This document shows, one piece after another, positions 28,382 to 38,026 of a stretch of DNA of 64,000 bases. Each line of letters opens with the position of its first letter. The first letter of the stretch is position 1. The position numbers and the translations under genes were made by a program. Origin of the DNA: Lacticaseibacillus casei DSM 20011 = JCM 1134 = ATCC 393 (lineage in GTDB: Bacteria; Bacillota; Bacilli; Lactobacillales; Lactobacillaceae); NCBI RefSeq assembly GCF_000829055.1, contig NZ_AP012544.1, positions 1-64,000 of the forward strand, written 5' to 3'. The notes beneath the pieces were generated by a model. That model worked only from the letters and a program-made list of their open reading frames with translations. It was not told the origin of the DNA and ran no database searches.

Positions 28382-29155
28382 TTAGAAATAGGCTTGGGCG
28401 AACAACTTGGCGGCCAACAGGAAAGCTAAAACGGCAATGATGACGCGTAGTAACTGCACTGGCAGGCGCCGGGCGATGATGGGTCCAATGTAGCCGCCGA
28501 TGAAAAGGCCGATGCCGAGAGGGATGACCATGAGCCATTCGATTTTGGTCGTGAAAGCGTAGATGACGGTGGCGATGCCATTAGCCGCAAAGCCGGTCAG
28601 ATTTTTCATTGAATTGGAAACGATGAAGGGTTGATCCACGGTCAAGGTTAATGTTGCCAACATCACAACACCGGCAGCAGCGCCGAAGTACCCAGCATAG
28701 GCACCCGTCACGAAGATAACAATGGTTTGGGCGGCCTCTTGCCGAAATGTCAGGCGGCGCGCGGGTTCGTTCGGATCATGTTCCTGCGTAGGCAGTTTGC
28801 CGCTGAACAACAGTAACAGACCCGCAGCAATGATGAAGAACGGGACAATTTTTTCAAAAGTCGATGCAGGCGCAATCAGCAACAAGGCGCTGCCGAAAAT
28901 ACTGCCGAGCGAAACCAACAGGATGAGTCGCCACAGAAATTTGCCGCGTCCGTGCAATTCAGGCAGGGATGAAACTGCTGAGCCGACACCGGTGAATACC
29001 AAGGCGGCGGTGTTGGTCACATTGGCAATCACCGGCGGCACCCCAATGGCCAGCAACGCCGGGTAAGAAACCAACGAAGCCAGCCCAGCCAACGTGGCCG
29101 TCAAGCCAGCACCGATGCCGGCAATGAGTAGAAAAATAAAAATTGCGAGAGTCAT
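28382..29155 (-). CDS. TauE/SafE-family membrane transporter (sulfite exporter-like)
   Basis: 257 residues with about eight membrane helices and two related halves, including GAYAGYFGAAAGVVMLATL, a family motif. Members export sulfur-containing organic anions, and the substrate here is unknown. The start is ATG 29155 after a very strong GGAGGAGG. An open frame extends upstream only by reading through a family A palindromic repeat and is not real. That repeat ends 19 nt before the ATG. Confidence 0.88.
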   Translation of the reverse strand: MTLAIFIFLLIAGIGAGLTATLAGLASLVSYPALLAIGVPPVIANVTNTAALVFTGVGSAVSSLPELHGRGKFLWRLILLVSLGSIFGSALLLIAPASTFEKIVPFFIIAAGLLLLFSGKLPTQEHDPNEPARRLTFRQEAAQTIVIFVTGAYAGYFGAAAGVVMLATLTLTVDQPFIVSNSMKNLTGFAANGIATVIYAFTTKIEWLMVIPLGIGLFIGGYIGPIIARRLPVQLLRVIIAVLAFLLAAKLFAQAYF

Positions 29156-29174
29156 GAATCCTCCTCCAAAAGAA

Positions 29175-29340
29175 TGAGCGTGAGCAGGAGCGCTTAGAAA
29201 TCGGAGTGTAAGTGGCCTCAAGTCTAAATGGCTGGGCTTTGGCCATTTGGGCTTGAGGTCCTTACACGTAGATTTCTGCGACTGCGAACGCGTTAAAGTG
29301 AATGAGCGTGAGCCGATTTCTGCGCCGGGGAGCGCGTTAA
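29175..29340 (-). repeat. Palindromic element family A, copy 2 plus a shortened copy
   Basis: A full element at 29175-29295 and a shortened one at 29303-29340 holding only the outer arms. In the full one the stem CCTCAAGTCTAAATGGC pairs with GCCATTTGGGCTTGAGG, a different sequence from other copies but still paired. Confidence 0.85.
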
Positions 29341-29457
29341 AGTGAACCTGAGCAAAACCACATAGTTTTATTTTATACGCAAACCAACACCCGTTGAGAG
29401 TCATAACCCAAACAACTACCGGAACAGAAGGCTACACCATGTGTGCACGGCCACCAA

Positions 29458-30096
29458 CTACTTTGGCGTCAAAGCCTTAATCGTTGCGGTAATGCTGTGG
29501 TTCACGGTGTCGGCGTCTAGCGGCTGATTGAAGTATAAAAATCCCAGAATCAAACCACTGGTAGTCGACCAGATAGCTCTTAAAATATCTTCAAACGGCC
29601 AGTCAACCAGCACCCCCTGTTGTTTCAGGACGGTTAAATCATGCGTCATCGTCTGCCAATATTGGGCTGTGAAGTTGCCAATGACCTGTTCACGAACCTG
29701 CGTGTCATTTAACAATTCCGATAGAACGATTTTGATAATTTGCGCATTCGCCTGCAAAAAAGTAAGGCGATCTTTGATTAAAACGGTTAGAAAAGTTTCC
29801 AATGACACATAATCCTGATTCAACCGGGACTTAATGAAGTCATCCAGTTCGGCCGGGAACATCTGGTCGAGTACCGGTGTGATAATGGCGTTCAATAGGC
29901 CGCGTTTGTTGGTGAAGCGACTGTAAATATTACCTTCGGCGACCCCGGCCCGCGCGGCGATTTCCTTCGTACTGGTTGCCGCGTACCCCTTCTCGGCAAA
30001 CACATCAATGGCGGCGATGATAATCAGTTTCTGTTTAGCCGTGAAATCATTAAATAATTGCGCTTGATGCAACATGTCATCAGTTGAATTGGCCAT
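29458..30096 (-). CDS. TetR-family transcriptional regulator
   Basis: 212 residues. The HTH covers about 40-60 (TSTKEIAARAGVAEGNIYSRF). The ligand domain resembles regulators of multidrug and fatty-acid genes. RBS AAGAAGGGATC. It is divergent from mntH. No target gene is obvious, and neither neighbour is typically TetR-controlled. Confidence 0.9.
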   Translation of the reverse strand: MANSTDDMLHQAQLFNDFTAKQKLIIIAAIDVFAEKGYAATSTKEIAARAGVAEGNIYSRFTNKRGLLNAIITPVLDQMFPAELDDFIKSRLNQDYVSLETFLTVLIKDRLTFLQANAQIIKIVLSELLNDTQVREQVIGNFTAQYWQTMTHDLTVLKQQGVLVDWPFEDILRAIWSTTSGLILGFLYFNQPLDADTVNHSITATIKALTPK

Positions 30097-30203
30097 GTAC
30101 CAGGATCCCTTCTTAAATTGGATTAAGTGAAAACTTAAAGCCGGCAGTGTGGTTTTATTATAGCACGCGATGAGTGCCGTCAGTAGGGGCTTTAGGCAAT
30201 AAG

Positions 30204-30253
30204 TTAAGCCAGCCTAACCTTTTTCTTGACCTCACTTGGGGAGGGTGTATATT
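30204..30253 (+). promoter_or_regulatory. mntH promoter with MntR-like operator
   Basis: TTAAGCCAGCCTAA at 30204-30217 is a 14-bp near-palindrome of the TTAGGC-N2-GCCTAA type used by DtxR/MntR-family metal repressors. TTGACC at 30226-30231 and TATATT at 30248-30253 follow with 16-bp spacing. Metal control is inferred. Confidence 0.55.
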
Positions 30254-30326
30254 TATGTCGGACGATGTTGAGTGATAGCTCAATCGAGACCCAAATTTCA
30301 AACCAATGGAAAGAGGGCTTTATATC

Positions 30327-31704
30327 ATGGAAAAAGAAAATAAAAACCCAAAACGTGAGCGGATCATTCATTTTGAAGACACGCCGAGTAAAAGTCTAGA
30401 TGAAGTCAACGGCAGTGTTGAAGTGCCGCACAATGCCGGTTTTTGGCGGACACTAGCCGCTTATACCGGACCGGGTATTCTGGTTGCCGTGGGGTACATG
30501 GATCCCGGTAACTGGATCACCAGTATTGCCGGCGGGGCTTCATTCAAGTACTCATTGCTTTCGGTTATTTTGATTTCCAGTTTGATCGCGATGTTGCTGC
30601 AGGCGATGGCGGCAAGGCTGGGAATCGTGACCGGTAAGGACCTGGCGCAGATGACGCGCGAGCATACCGGACGTGTCATGGGCGGTTTTCTTTGGGTTGT
30701 TACCGAATTAGCAATTATGGCAACAGATGTAGCCGAGATTATCGGGTCTGCCATTGCGCTAAAACTGCTTTTCAAGATGCCGCTAATTGTCGGCATTATC
30801 ATTACTACGGCAGATGTTTTAATTCTGTTACTACTCATGCGCCTCGGCTTTCGAAAAATCGAAGCGGTGGTTGCTACTTTAGTCCTCGTCATTCTGCTGG
30901 TTTTCGCCTATGAAGTCATTTTGGCCCAACCCAACGTGCCGGAAATGTTAAAAGGCTACGTGCCACACGCTGATATTGTTACCAATAAATCCATGTTGTA
31001 CCTTTCACTAGGGATCGTGGGTGCGACGGTCATGCCGCATGATCTTTTCCTTGGATCATCGATTTCCCAGACGCGTAAAATTGATCGCAGCAAGCCAGAC
31101 GATGTCAAACGGGCGATTAAGTTTTCAACGATTGAGTCCAACTTGCAACTGACGATGGCGTTTATCGTCAACTCATTACTGTTAATTCCTGGAGCGGCGC
31201 TTTTCTTCGGCACCAATAGCTCATTAGGCCGCTTTGTAGATCTTTTCAATGCCTTAAGCAATTCACAGATTGTCGGGCGCCATTGCCAGCCCGATGCTTT
31301 CCATGTTGTTTGCGATCGCATTGCTGGCATCCGGTCAAAGTTCAACGATCACCGGGACGCTGGCTGGCCAGATTATTATGGAAGGTTTCATTCATCTGAA
31401 AATGCCGCTCTGGGCACAGCGCATTCTAACGCGGCTCATGTCCGTCACGCCGGTGCTGATTTTCGCCATTTATTATCACGGCAATGAAGCCAAGATTGAG
31501 GGACAGCTGACGTTCTCACAGGTTTTTCTAAGCGTTGCGCTACCGTTCGCGGTCATTCCGTTGGTGCGCTACACCAGCGACAAAAAGATCATGGGCGAAT
31601 TTGCCAACCACGCCTGGGTCAAGTGGCTGGCGTGGCTCATCAGTGCGGTGCTCATTATCTTGAACCTTTACTTGATTGCTCAGACGCTGGGCTTGGTTAA
31701 ATAA
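30327..31704 (+). pseudogene. mntH: Nramp manganese/proton symporter MntH, single-base frameshift
   Basis: Mn(II)/Fe(II) importer. The first frame carries GYMDPGNW (TM1 metal site) and [10 protein letters not shown] (TM6 metal site) and runs well to about 31275. It then diverges because of one extra G in GTCGGGCGCC. Reading GTC GGC GCC restores the family sequence, which continues in the other frame from [11 protein letters not shown] to VK at 31704. The repaired protein is about 459 residues. The first-frame stop at 31487 is therefore not natural. ATG 30327 follows AGAGGG. Either a null allele or a sequence error. Confidence 0.9.
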
Positions 31705-31720
31705 ATAATGAAAGCATGCA

Positions 31721-31758
31721 AAAAGGCCACTGGGCGGGATTTTGTCCAGTGGCCTTTT
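31721..31758 (+). terminator. Terminator after mntH
   Basis: Stem AAAAGGCCACTGGG / CCAGTGGCCTTTT. Confidence 0.92.
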
Positions 31759-31843
31759 GAGTAAACTAGAAAGCGCATTATGGTGAGTACCGAGACTGTG
31801 ATACGATTTAGCGAGAGAACGAGTAAAAAAGGAGGATCATCGC

Positions 31844-32455
31844 ATGACAATCCAAGAAAAAATGCACAACGGCGCACTGTATCAGCCAATGGATGCGGAT
31901 TTGCAAAAAGAACAACTGGCTGACATTGACGAAGTGGCCATTTATAATCGCATTCCGGCGACCCATCAGGAAGAACGCTTCGCCCAGCTTAAAAAGATGT
32001 TTGCGGAAATCGGTGAAAGAAGTTACGTTGAAGCGCCGTTCTATTCTAACTTTGGTGGCGCCCATGTTCATTTTGGCAGCGGTATTTATGCAAACTTCAA
32101 TCTAACGTTGGTTGATGATACGCATATTTATGTGGGTGATCGAACCATGTTTGGTCCCAACGTAACTTTGGTGACCGCCACGCATCCGATTGATCCGAAC
32201 CTGCGTGAACAGGGGTACCAATACAATAAGCCGATTCATGTCGGCCGGAATTGCTGGTTTGGCGCGAATGTCACGGTTATGCCGGGCGTGACGATCGGCG
32301 ATAACAGTGTCATTGGCGCCGGCAGTTTAGTCACGCACGATATTCCGGCCAATGTCGTGGCATTCGGCTCACCGTGTCGGGTTGTTCGTGAGATTACGGA
32401 TGACGATCGAAAGACGTATGATCATGGGAAGCCGATTGACATTGAGTCGCTTTAA
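31844..32455 (+). CDS. Sugar O-acetyltransferase (maltose/galactoside acetyltransferase type)
   Basis: 203 residues of the left-handed parallel beta-helix acyltransferases (NodL/LacA/Maa). N-terminal Maa domain about 1-60, hexapeptide repeats about 70-185 (IYVGDRTMFGPNVTLVTATHP with the catalytic-type His, then VGRNCWFGANVTVMPGVTIGDN). It uses acetyl-CoA to acetylate a sugar, and the true substrate is unknown. RBS AAAGGAGGAT. The next small gene starts 30 bp later. Confidence 0.93.
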   Translation: MTIQEKMHNGALYQPMDADLQKEQLADIDEVAIYNRIPATHQEERFAQLKKMFAEIGERSYVEAPFYSNFGGAHVHFGSGIYANFNLTLVDDTHIYVGDRTMFGPNVTLVTATHPIDPNLREQGYQYNKPIHVGRNCWFGANVTVMPGVTIGDNSVIGAGSLVTHDIPANVVAFGSPCRVVREITDDDRKTYDHGKPIDIESL

Positions 32456-32485
32456 ATGGCAGCACGAACCTTTAGGGGGCTGGAC

Positions 32486-32830
32486 ATGACTTTTACATTT
32501 GACGGTTTAGTGAAGGAGTCAGCCGAACACGCTGGGCTTAAAAGAAACCAATTCAACAGACAAGATATCGAAGACTATGTGGTTTATAACATCTCAAATA
32601 TCCAGTCAAGTTTAGAAAATTTGCAGGCTTTTCATACGCTCTCGTCACTGAGCGTTCTCTTTGAAGAATTCGGCGTTCCATTGAGAATCTCGGTGATGAT
32701 GAAAGACAATAAGACTAAAGTTGATTACGTAACAGTCAGGTTGTCGAAAGTTGAATACGATGAGGCTTCGCAGAAAGTTAAATCAATGGTTGAACGTGCT
32801 TTGAGGCGAAAAGCGGAGGGAGAAGAGTAG
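32486..32830 (+). CDS. Hypothetical protein, 114 residues
   Basis: Soluble alpha/beta-looking protein with charged C-terminal helix. I do not recognise it. The ATG at 32486 follows AGGGGGC. A longer in-frame start at 32456 has no ribosome binding site and abuts the acetyltransferase stop. Probably co-transcribed with that gene. Confidence 0.6.
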   Translation: MTFTFDGLVKESAEHAGLKRNQFNRQDIEDYVVYNISNIQSSLENLQAFHTLSSLSVLFEEFGVPLRISVMMKDNKTKVDYVTVRLSKVEYDEASQKVKSMVERALRRKAEGEE

Positions 32831-32967
32831 TATTTCTGAAATATCAGTGTTTCGCTGAGTAGACGATCATAATTTTGCTTTCATCAACGTACTCTCACTA
32901 AGGTTGTTTTTGGTATAACGCATCAGTGCAATCTTCATCAAATTAATGGTCAAATATGACAGATCTA

Positions 32968-33033
32968 GATCATGAAAACATCTTTCCGCTAGCTCTTTTT
33001 GGTAGTAGAAATGAGTTTTCATGATCTTTTTTT
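32968..33033 (+). terminator. Terminator-like long-loop hairpin
   Basis: 12-bp perfect stem GATCATGAAAAC / GTTTTCATGATC separated by 35 nt, followed by T7. The rest of the 32831-33184 gap is AT-rich without a supported gene. Confidence 0.7.
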
Positions 33034-33184
33034 AAGTGCACTTCCATTTCAGAAAGGTTGACACTTAGTTGATCTAGGAGTATTTTCTCATTAATATCAA
33101 ATTATTCTAATTTATTTAACATAAAACGCAGATCGTAACAAGCATACCCTTTAGACGCGTATTTCTGATTAAGGAATGACCGCT

Positions 33185-34975
33185 ATGAGTCAAAGAAGCA
33201 ACTGGTTCTACATATTCTCCAAATTTGCCGCTAAATATCGACTCAAATTTGTCGTGATCTTATTGGGGCTTTGTTTGGTTGAGAGCGTGTACGTTGCGGG
33301 GATATCACTGTTGCCTTCGCTCGCAGTTGTCCTTATCCAAGCGAAAGACCTGAAGCTAGCTATGGTGATTCTGACCATCTTGCTCGCCGGGGTCGTTGTG
33401 TATGCTATCAGAATCTTTGATTTATTTTTGCAGCAACGCCTGACTTTGCTGACATTCGATTTTCGCTTTGACTATGTGCCGGTTTTTTCTGAGCATATTT
33501 TTGGCTGGCAACAAAGTTTGATTGACTCAGTGAAAGGGAAAGCGGTTATTGATCAAGCTTACGAAGCGATTTACAACGGGCAAAATATTGGGATTGGGGC
33601 GATCATTGCGCAGACGGTTACGCTGATTCGAACGGGTTGCCAAATTATCGTGCTGCTGGGCATGATGGGAATTTTGAGTATTTGGCCAGCTGCCATTGTC
33701 TTGGGGCTGAATCTTTTACAATATGCCTTTCAGCGCATTGGCAATCAATGGTATTTCAACCATAAAGGTGAACAAAATCGGATTACCAGTTATCAAAGTT
33801 ATTTTGTGCGGACGCTGATGAAACGATCAACGGGAAAAGATATTCGCTTATTTGCGATGTTTGATCTTTTTCATCAGCATTTTATAGCATTGATTCAAAA
33901 GCTGGTGACCTGGCAACGTCATTACTCAAATCTTTCGCTGATTATTAATCTGGGCCAGCGACTGGTTAACGTTATCGGCTTGGCGTTGTCGCTGTTAATT
34001 TTGATCGCACTCCGAAACGTTTCAATAGCTAGCCTTCTTTTTGCGATCAGCGCGATCCAAACACTCAACCTGAACTTTGGTAATTTTAGGGATGCTTATG
34101 TGACGGTTGGAAAGAACTTGGTTTTTGTTGACAATTTTCGAAAATTTATGGTCTTTCCTTACCGCCAAGACAGCGACGCAAAAGAGCGGAAGGTTAGTGG
34201 GTCAGGTCAAATTGAAGTTCAGCATCTTTCTTATCAAGTGAATGGAACCGAGCTTGTGCATGACATCAATTTTTTCGTCGAGCCAGGAGAGAAAGTTGCG
34301 ATTGTCGGTGAGAATGGCGCGGGCAAGTCAACACTGGTCAAATTACTTTGCGGTTTATATACGCCAAGTTCAGGGTCGGTGTCGATTGATGGCCAAGACA
34401 TCGCGACCTGGGCGCCGGCAACCATGCGCCAGCGAGTGGCGGTCGAATTTCAGGATGACGTGATCCTCCATTTTACGATTGCAGAAAATGTGGCTTGTAC
34501 AACGCCGCAACAGATTGATACAGCGCGTGTTAAGGCAGTATTGGCTGAAGTTGAATTGGGAGATTTTGTCGCCGGTCTGCCTAATGGGATTCAGACATTC
34601 ATTGGCAATGAGTTGAATGAAAATGGTATTCAACTTTCCGGTGGGCAAAAGGACAAAATGCTTTTTGCCAGGGTTCTTTATCGTCAGGCGGATATTAATA
34701 TCCTCGATGAGCCAACTTCGGCGCTTGATCCGATTAGTGAAAAGCAGTTTTATGCATTGGTTGACGCGAAGCTGAGTCAGAAAACAACGATCATCGTGAC
34801 CCATCGGCTGGGGGCTTTGGCGACCGAAAATGTCAAGATTCTGGTCATGAAAGATGGCACCGCTATCGCTTCTGGCAGTCACCGCTGGCTTTTAGCAAAC
34901 TGTGACTATTATCGCAAACTTTGGTCGGCACAGAGATCACTGTATGTTGGAGGTGACCGCCATGAAGCATCGTAA
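33185..34975 (+). CDS. ABC exporter, fused membrane and ATPase domains
   Basis: 596-residue half-transporter. Membrane domain about 1-320, ATPase about 340-590 with Walker A GENGAGKST, signature LSGGQ, Walker B INILDEPTSALD and the H-loop VTHRLGAL. The ATG 33185 follows AAGGAATGA. Its 3' end overlaps the start of a second ABC gene (34962), which would encode the other half of a heterodimer and is cut by IS30 copy 3. The pair was likely a peptide or drug exporter. Alone it may be non-functional. Confidence 0.9.
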   Translation: MSQRSNWFYIFSKFAAKYRLKFVVILLGLCLVESVYVAGISLLPSLAVVLIQAKDLKLAMVILTILLAGVVVYAIRIFDLFLQQRLTLLTFDFRFDYVPVFSEHIFGWQQSLIDSVKGKAVIDQAYEAIYNGQNIGIGAIIAQTVTLIRTGCQIIVLLGMMGILSIWPAAIVLGLNLLQYAFQRIGNQWYFNHKGEQNRITSYQSYFVRTLMKRSTGKDIRLFAMFDLFHQHFIALIQKLVTWQRHYSNLSLIINLGQRLVNVIGLALSLLILIALRNVSIASLLFAISAIQTLNLNFGNFRDAYVTVGKNLVFVDNFRKFMVFPYRQDSDAKERKVSGSGQIEVQHLSYQVNGTELVHDINFFVEPGEKVAIVGENGAGKSTLVKLLCGLYTPSSGSVSIDGQDIATWAPATMRQRVAVEFQDDVILHFTIAENVACTTPQQIDTARVKAVLAEVELGDFVAGLPNGIQTFIGNELNENGIQLSGGQKDKMLFARVLYRQADINILDEPTSALDPISEKQFYALVDAKLSQKTTIIVTHRLGALATENVKILVMKDGTAIASGSHRWLLANCDYYRKLWSAQRSLYVGGDRHEAS

Positions 34976-35051
34976 AACAGAAATTCGGCACGCAGTCGGA
35001 ACAGTCCGTTTTATTTATCGTTTCGGGAAAAGTTTATTCCGCGCATTTTAG
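34962..35051 (+). pseudogene. N-terminal fragment of the partner ABC exporter
   Basis: A strong ribosome binding site (GGAGGTGACC) and ATG 34962 open a frame with 26 native residues (MKHRKTEIRHAVG onward). It runs into the IS30 end and stops three codons inside it. The overlap with the preceding gene and the basic N-terminus fit a heterodimeric ABC exporter partner. The rest of the gene is not to the right of the IS, nor elsewhere in the window. Confidence 0.8.
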
Positions 35052-36300
35052 AATCAAGTTAGCCACTGTCTCAAAATTTTTTGGACAATAAAAAACATCA
35101 AGAACAGATATCCTGTATCATTGAAGTTCCTACACAAACAATGGAAGAGGATATTGTCTTGATGCAGAAACAGGATAGCACACACCGCCAAAAAGGTCAG
35201 CACTTAACATCACTCGAGCGCGGAAAAGTGGCCGGATTCCGCCAAGCTGGGAAGTCCAATCGTTGGATTGCTGCTGAAATTGGCGTCTGCCCGCAGACCA
35301 TTAATAATGAAATCAAGCGAGGTACAGTAGATCAGGTCAAGAAGAGTAATGGCAAGCGCGTCTACCATCGACAATACCTGCCAGAGGCTGCTCAGGCACG
35401 TTACGAGACTGCACGCTTGAGCTGCCATCGTCCTGACAAGTTCGCCAGCGTACAGGTCTTCTTAGCCTGGTACGTACAGCGAGCTAAGCAGGACAAATGG
35501 TCGCCGGATGCTTCAATCGGCTATGCCAAGCGACACAAGCTGTTTACTCCTGAAGAGCTTGTTTGTGCCTCGACTTTGTACCAGTACATTGACGACCAAC
35601 GCCTAGAGATTCGAAATATCGACCTGTTGGAGAAGACTAAGCGGAAGACCTCTCACCAGCACCACACCAAGGCTAAGCGCCTGGCTGGCCGCAGTATCGA
35701 GGAACGGCCTAAGGTCGTTGAACGATGCAGGCAGTTCGGTCACTGGGAGATGGATACCATTGTCGGTAAACGCAATGGCAAGGAGAGCGTCATCTTGACT
35801 CTGATTGAGCGCAAGACCCGTTGCCAACTTCTCCGCTTGATCGAAGGACGAGATGCAGACTCTGTGAGCTATGCATTGCGTGGAATCAAGCGCGAATGGG
35901 GAGCTTGCATCAAGACCATCACAGCCGACAACGGACCCGAGTTCACCGCCTTAAATACTGCTTTTGCTGGGACGGAAACTGAGATCTTCTACGCCCATCC
36001 TTACACGTCCTGCGACCGTGGCACCAACGAGGCACATAACCGGATGATCCGCCAGGACTTCCCTAAGGGCATGTCCCTAGATGACATTAGCCCTAGTCAA
36101 GTGCAGGCCACGCAAGACCGCTTGAATCAGTTGCCTCGCAAACAACAGGGCTACTGCACACCCCAGCAAAACTTTGAGGCCGAAGCTCGGCGCGTTCGCC
36201 GCATGGCCCAGTAGTCTCTCTAGCGCCACAACTTCTATTTGATAACGGCCTGTTCTGGGATTGTCCTCAACGACTGGCTAACTTGTTCTTGCAATTTACG
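35040..36300 (+). mobile_element. IS30-family insertion sequence, copy 3
   Basis: 1261 bp, same ends as the other copies. The 13-bp flanks (GAAAAGTTTATTC left, TTTTTCATAAAAT right) do not match each other or any other copy in the window. This suggests that one side was replaced by recombination or deletion with another IS copy. Confidence 0.95.
35081..36214 (+). CDS. IS30-family transposase (copy 3)
   Basis: 377 residues, intact DDE motifs. Tyr169 as in copies 1 and 4, Cys216 as in copy 2, so it is intermediate between them. Confidence 0.95.
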   Translation: MDNKKHQEQISCIIEVPTQTMEEDIVLMQKQDSTHRQKGQHLTSLERGKVAGFRQAGKSNRWIAAEIGVCPQTINNEIKRGTVDQVKKSNGKRVYHRQYLPEAAQARYETARLSCHRPDKFASVQVFLAWYVQRAKQDKWSPDASIGYAKRHKLFTPEELVCASTLYQYIDDQRLEIRNIDLLEKTKRKTSHQHHTKAKRLAGRSIEERPKVVERCRQFGHWEMDTIVGKRNGKESVILTLIERKTRCQLLRLIEGRDADSVSYALRGIKREWGACIKTITADNGPEFTALNTAFAGTETEIFYAHPYTSCDRGTNEAHNRMIRQDFPKGMSLDDISPSQVQATQDRLNQLPRKQQGYCTPQQNFEAEARRVRRMAQ

Positions 36301-36336
36301 TTTTTCATAAAATCGATCAACGCGTTTTCTATTTTT

Positions 36337-37104
36337 CTATAAAAAGTTCTCCAACCCAACCACCAACTGATCCGCTTCCTGCACCTTGCTAATGGCGACG
36401 GCAACGCCTTGCATGAAGCTTTGGCGGTCGAAGGAGTCTTGGCGAATGGTGAGGGCTTCACCCGGGCCGCCGAAAAGAACTTCTTCGTGGGCGATGTAGC
36501 CGGGTAGGCGGACGGCGTGGACAGGGACGTCATCGATGCGCTGACCGCGGGCGTCGTTGTCGATGGTGGACAATGGCTTTTGGGTACGTCCGGCGGCGAT
36601 TTTGTGCGCGGTGGCGATGGCGGTGCCTGAAGGGGCGTCGGCTTTGTCTTGGTGGTGCATTTCGATGATTTCGGCATCAGGAAAATAGGCCGCGGCTTCT
36701 TGGGCAAACTTCATCAATAAAACGGCGGAGAGACCAAAGTTTGGTGCGATCAGGCCGCCAAGGTGTTTCGCGTTGGCTAGCTTGATGAGGCGATCCTGAT
36801 CAGCCGGCGCCATCCCGCTTGTGCCAATGATCGGATGGATGCCGGCATTAATCGCGGCTTCGGTGTTAGCGGCGACCGCATCGGGATTGGTGAAGTCGAC
36901 CCAGACATCAGCGACGTTGGCGTCGAGTTGATCGTAACGGTTGAGAACTTTGACTTCAGCCGGCAATCCGTAATTTTGCGGGTTATTGATAGTTATTTTA
37001 GGGTCAAAAACGGCACTTAATGCGAAATCTGAATGTGACTGGATCATTTTGACGGTTTTTTGACCCATGGCACCGCGAAAACCGGCGACAAGAACGTGAA
37101 TCAT
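36337..37104 (-). CDS. dapB: 4-hydroxy-tetrahydrodipicolinate reductase
   Basis: Reduces the DapA product with NAD(P)H in DAP/lysine synthesis. It has 255 residues. N-terminal dinucleotide fold VAGFRGAMGQKTVKM, then the catalytic motif MHHQDKADAPSGTA. Its start overlaps the dapA stop by four bases. Last gene of the leftward lysine operon. IS30 copy 3 lies 36 bp past its stop, with no clear terminator between. Confidence 0.96.
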   Translation of the reverse strand: MIHVLVAGFRGAMGQKTVKMIQSHSDFALSAVFDPKITINNPQNYGLPAEVKVLNRYDQLDANVADVWVDFTNPDAVAANTEAAINAGIHPIIGTSGMAPADQDRLIKLANAKHLGGLIAPNFGLSAVLLMKFAQEAAAYFPDAEIIEMHHQDKADAPSGTAIATAHKIAAGRTQKPLSTIDNDARGQRIDDVPVHAVRLPGYIAHEEVLFGGPGEALTIRQDSFDRQSFMQGVAVAISKVQEADQLVVGLENFL

Positions 37105-38006
37105 GCGAGCACCTCCGCTTCAATGGCTGATAGTTCCGGAACGCCTAAAAGACGGGCGAGTTCCTGCTGTTGTTTGGCAGTTAATGGCAGTATTGGCAGA
37201 CGCGGGCTGCCGACGTTGAAGCCTAATGCGTTGAGCGCAGCTTTGGTCGGAGCAGGCGATGGAAAATGGAATAAGGCAGCCATTTTCGGCAATAGTTGCC
37301 GTTGCAGCGCAGCCACCGTCGTGATGTCGCCGCGGTCCAATGCCGCGTACATTTCCCGAATGCTGTGTGCGTAAAGATGAGAAGCAACCGAGATCACGCC
37401 CATACCGCCGAGTGTTTTAATCGTCAGCGCCTGAGCATCTTCGCCGGTCCAGACACTAAAAGCATCATGCTTGGTTCGATCAATGATGTCACTCAGGGCG
37501 GCGAGGCTGCCGCATTGCTTGATGCCTTGAATCATGGGGTTTTGCGCTAACGTTGCCACGGTTTCCGGCAGCATCTCAACACCGGTTCGGCCGGGGATGT
37601 TGTAAATGATGATCGGCTTTTGCGCGTTGGCCGCAACCGCTGTGTAGTGGGCGATCATGCCGTTTTGATCAGGTTTGTTGTAGTAAGGCACGACCACCAG
37701 TGTCGCATCAATCCCGGCAATCCCGCCGACTTCATGGGTAAAATCAACGGTTTCCCGCGTATTGTTCGACCCTGAATTGGCAATGACCAGCGCCCGGCCG
37801 TGAACCATGTCGACAAACCGCGTGTACAAGGTGATTTTCTCGTCATGACTGAGCGTCGGCCCTTCACCCGTGGTAGCGCCGACGACAAAGCCATCGGTGC
37901 CTTCTGCAATCAGATGATCAACCAACCGTTGCATGACTGCGTAGTCAATTTCATCGCGATCATTAAACGGTGTCACAATCGCGGTGATCAATTCTGCTCT
38001 TTGCAT
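37101..38006 (-). CDS. dapA: 4-hydroxy-tetrahydrodipicolinate synthase
   Basis: Condenses pyruvate with aspartate semialdehyde, the first committed step to DAP. It is a 301-residue TIM barrel. Schiff-base Lys in MIQGIKQCGS, Tyr in IIIYNIPGRTG, phosphate-binding GATTGEGPTLS. ATG 38006 follows TTGGAGGT. A family A repeat array ends 20 nt upstream, separating it from the deacetylase gene. Confidence 0.96.
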   Translation of the reverse strand: MQRAELITAIVTPFNDRDEIDYAVMQRLVDHLIAEGTDGFVVGATTGEGPTLSHDEKITLYTRFVDMVHGRALVIANSGSNNTRETVDFTHEVGGIAGIDATLVVVPYYNKPDQNGMIAHYTAVAANAQKPIIIYNIPGRTGVEMLPETVATLAQNPMIQGIKQCGSLAALSDIIDRTKHDAFSVWTGEDAQALTIKTLGGMGVISVASHLYAHSIREMYAALDRGDITTVAALQRQLLPKMAALFHFPSPAPTKAALNALGFNVGSPRLPILPLTAKQQQELARLLGVPELSAIEAEVLA

Positions 38007-38026
38007 TCAAAAACCTCCAATTAAAG

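Noticed and set aside
31270..31487. Overlapping frames at the mntH break read as programmed frameshifting
   Set aside because: No slippery heptamer at the junction. A single extra G explains it, so a mutation or sequence error is simpler.
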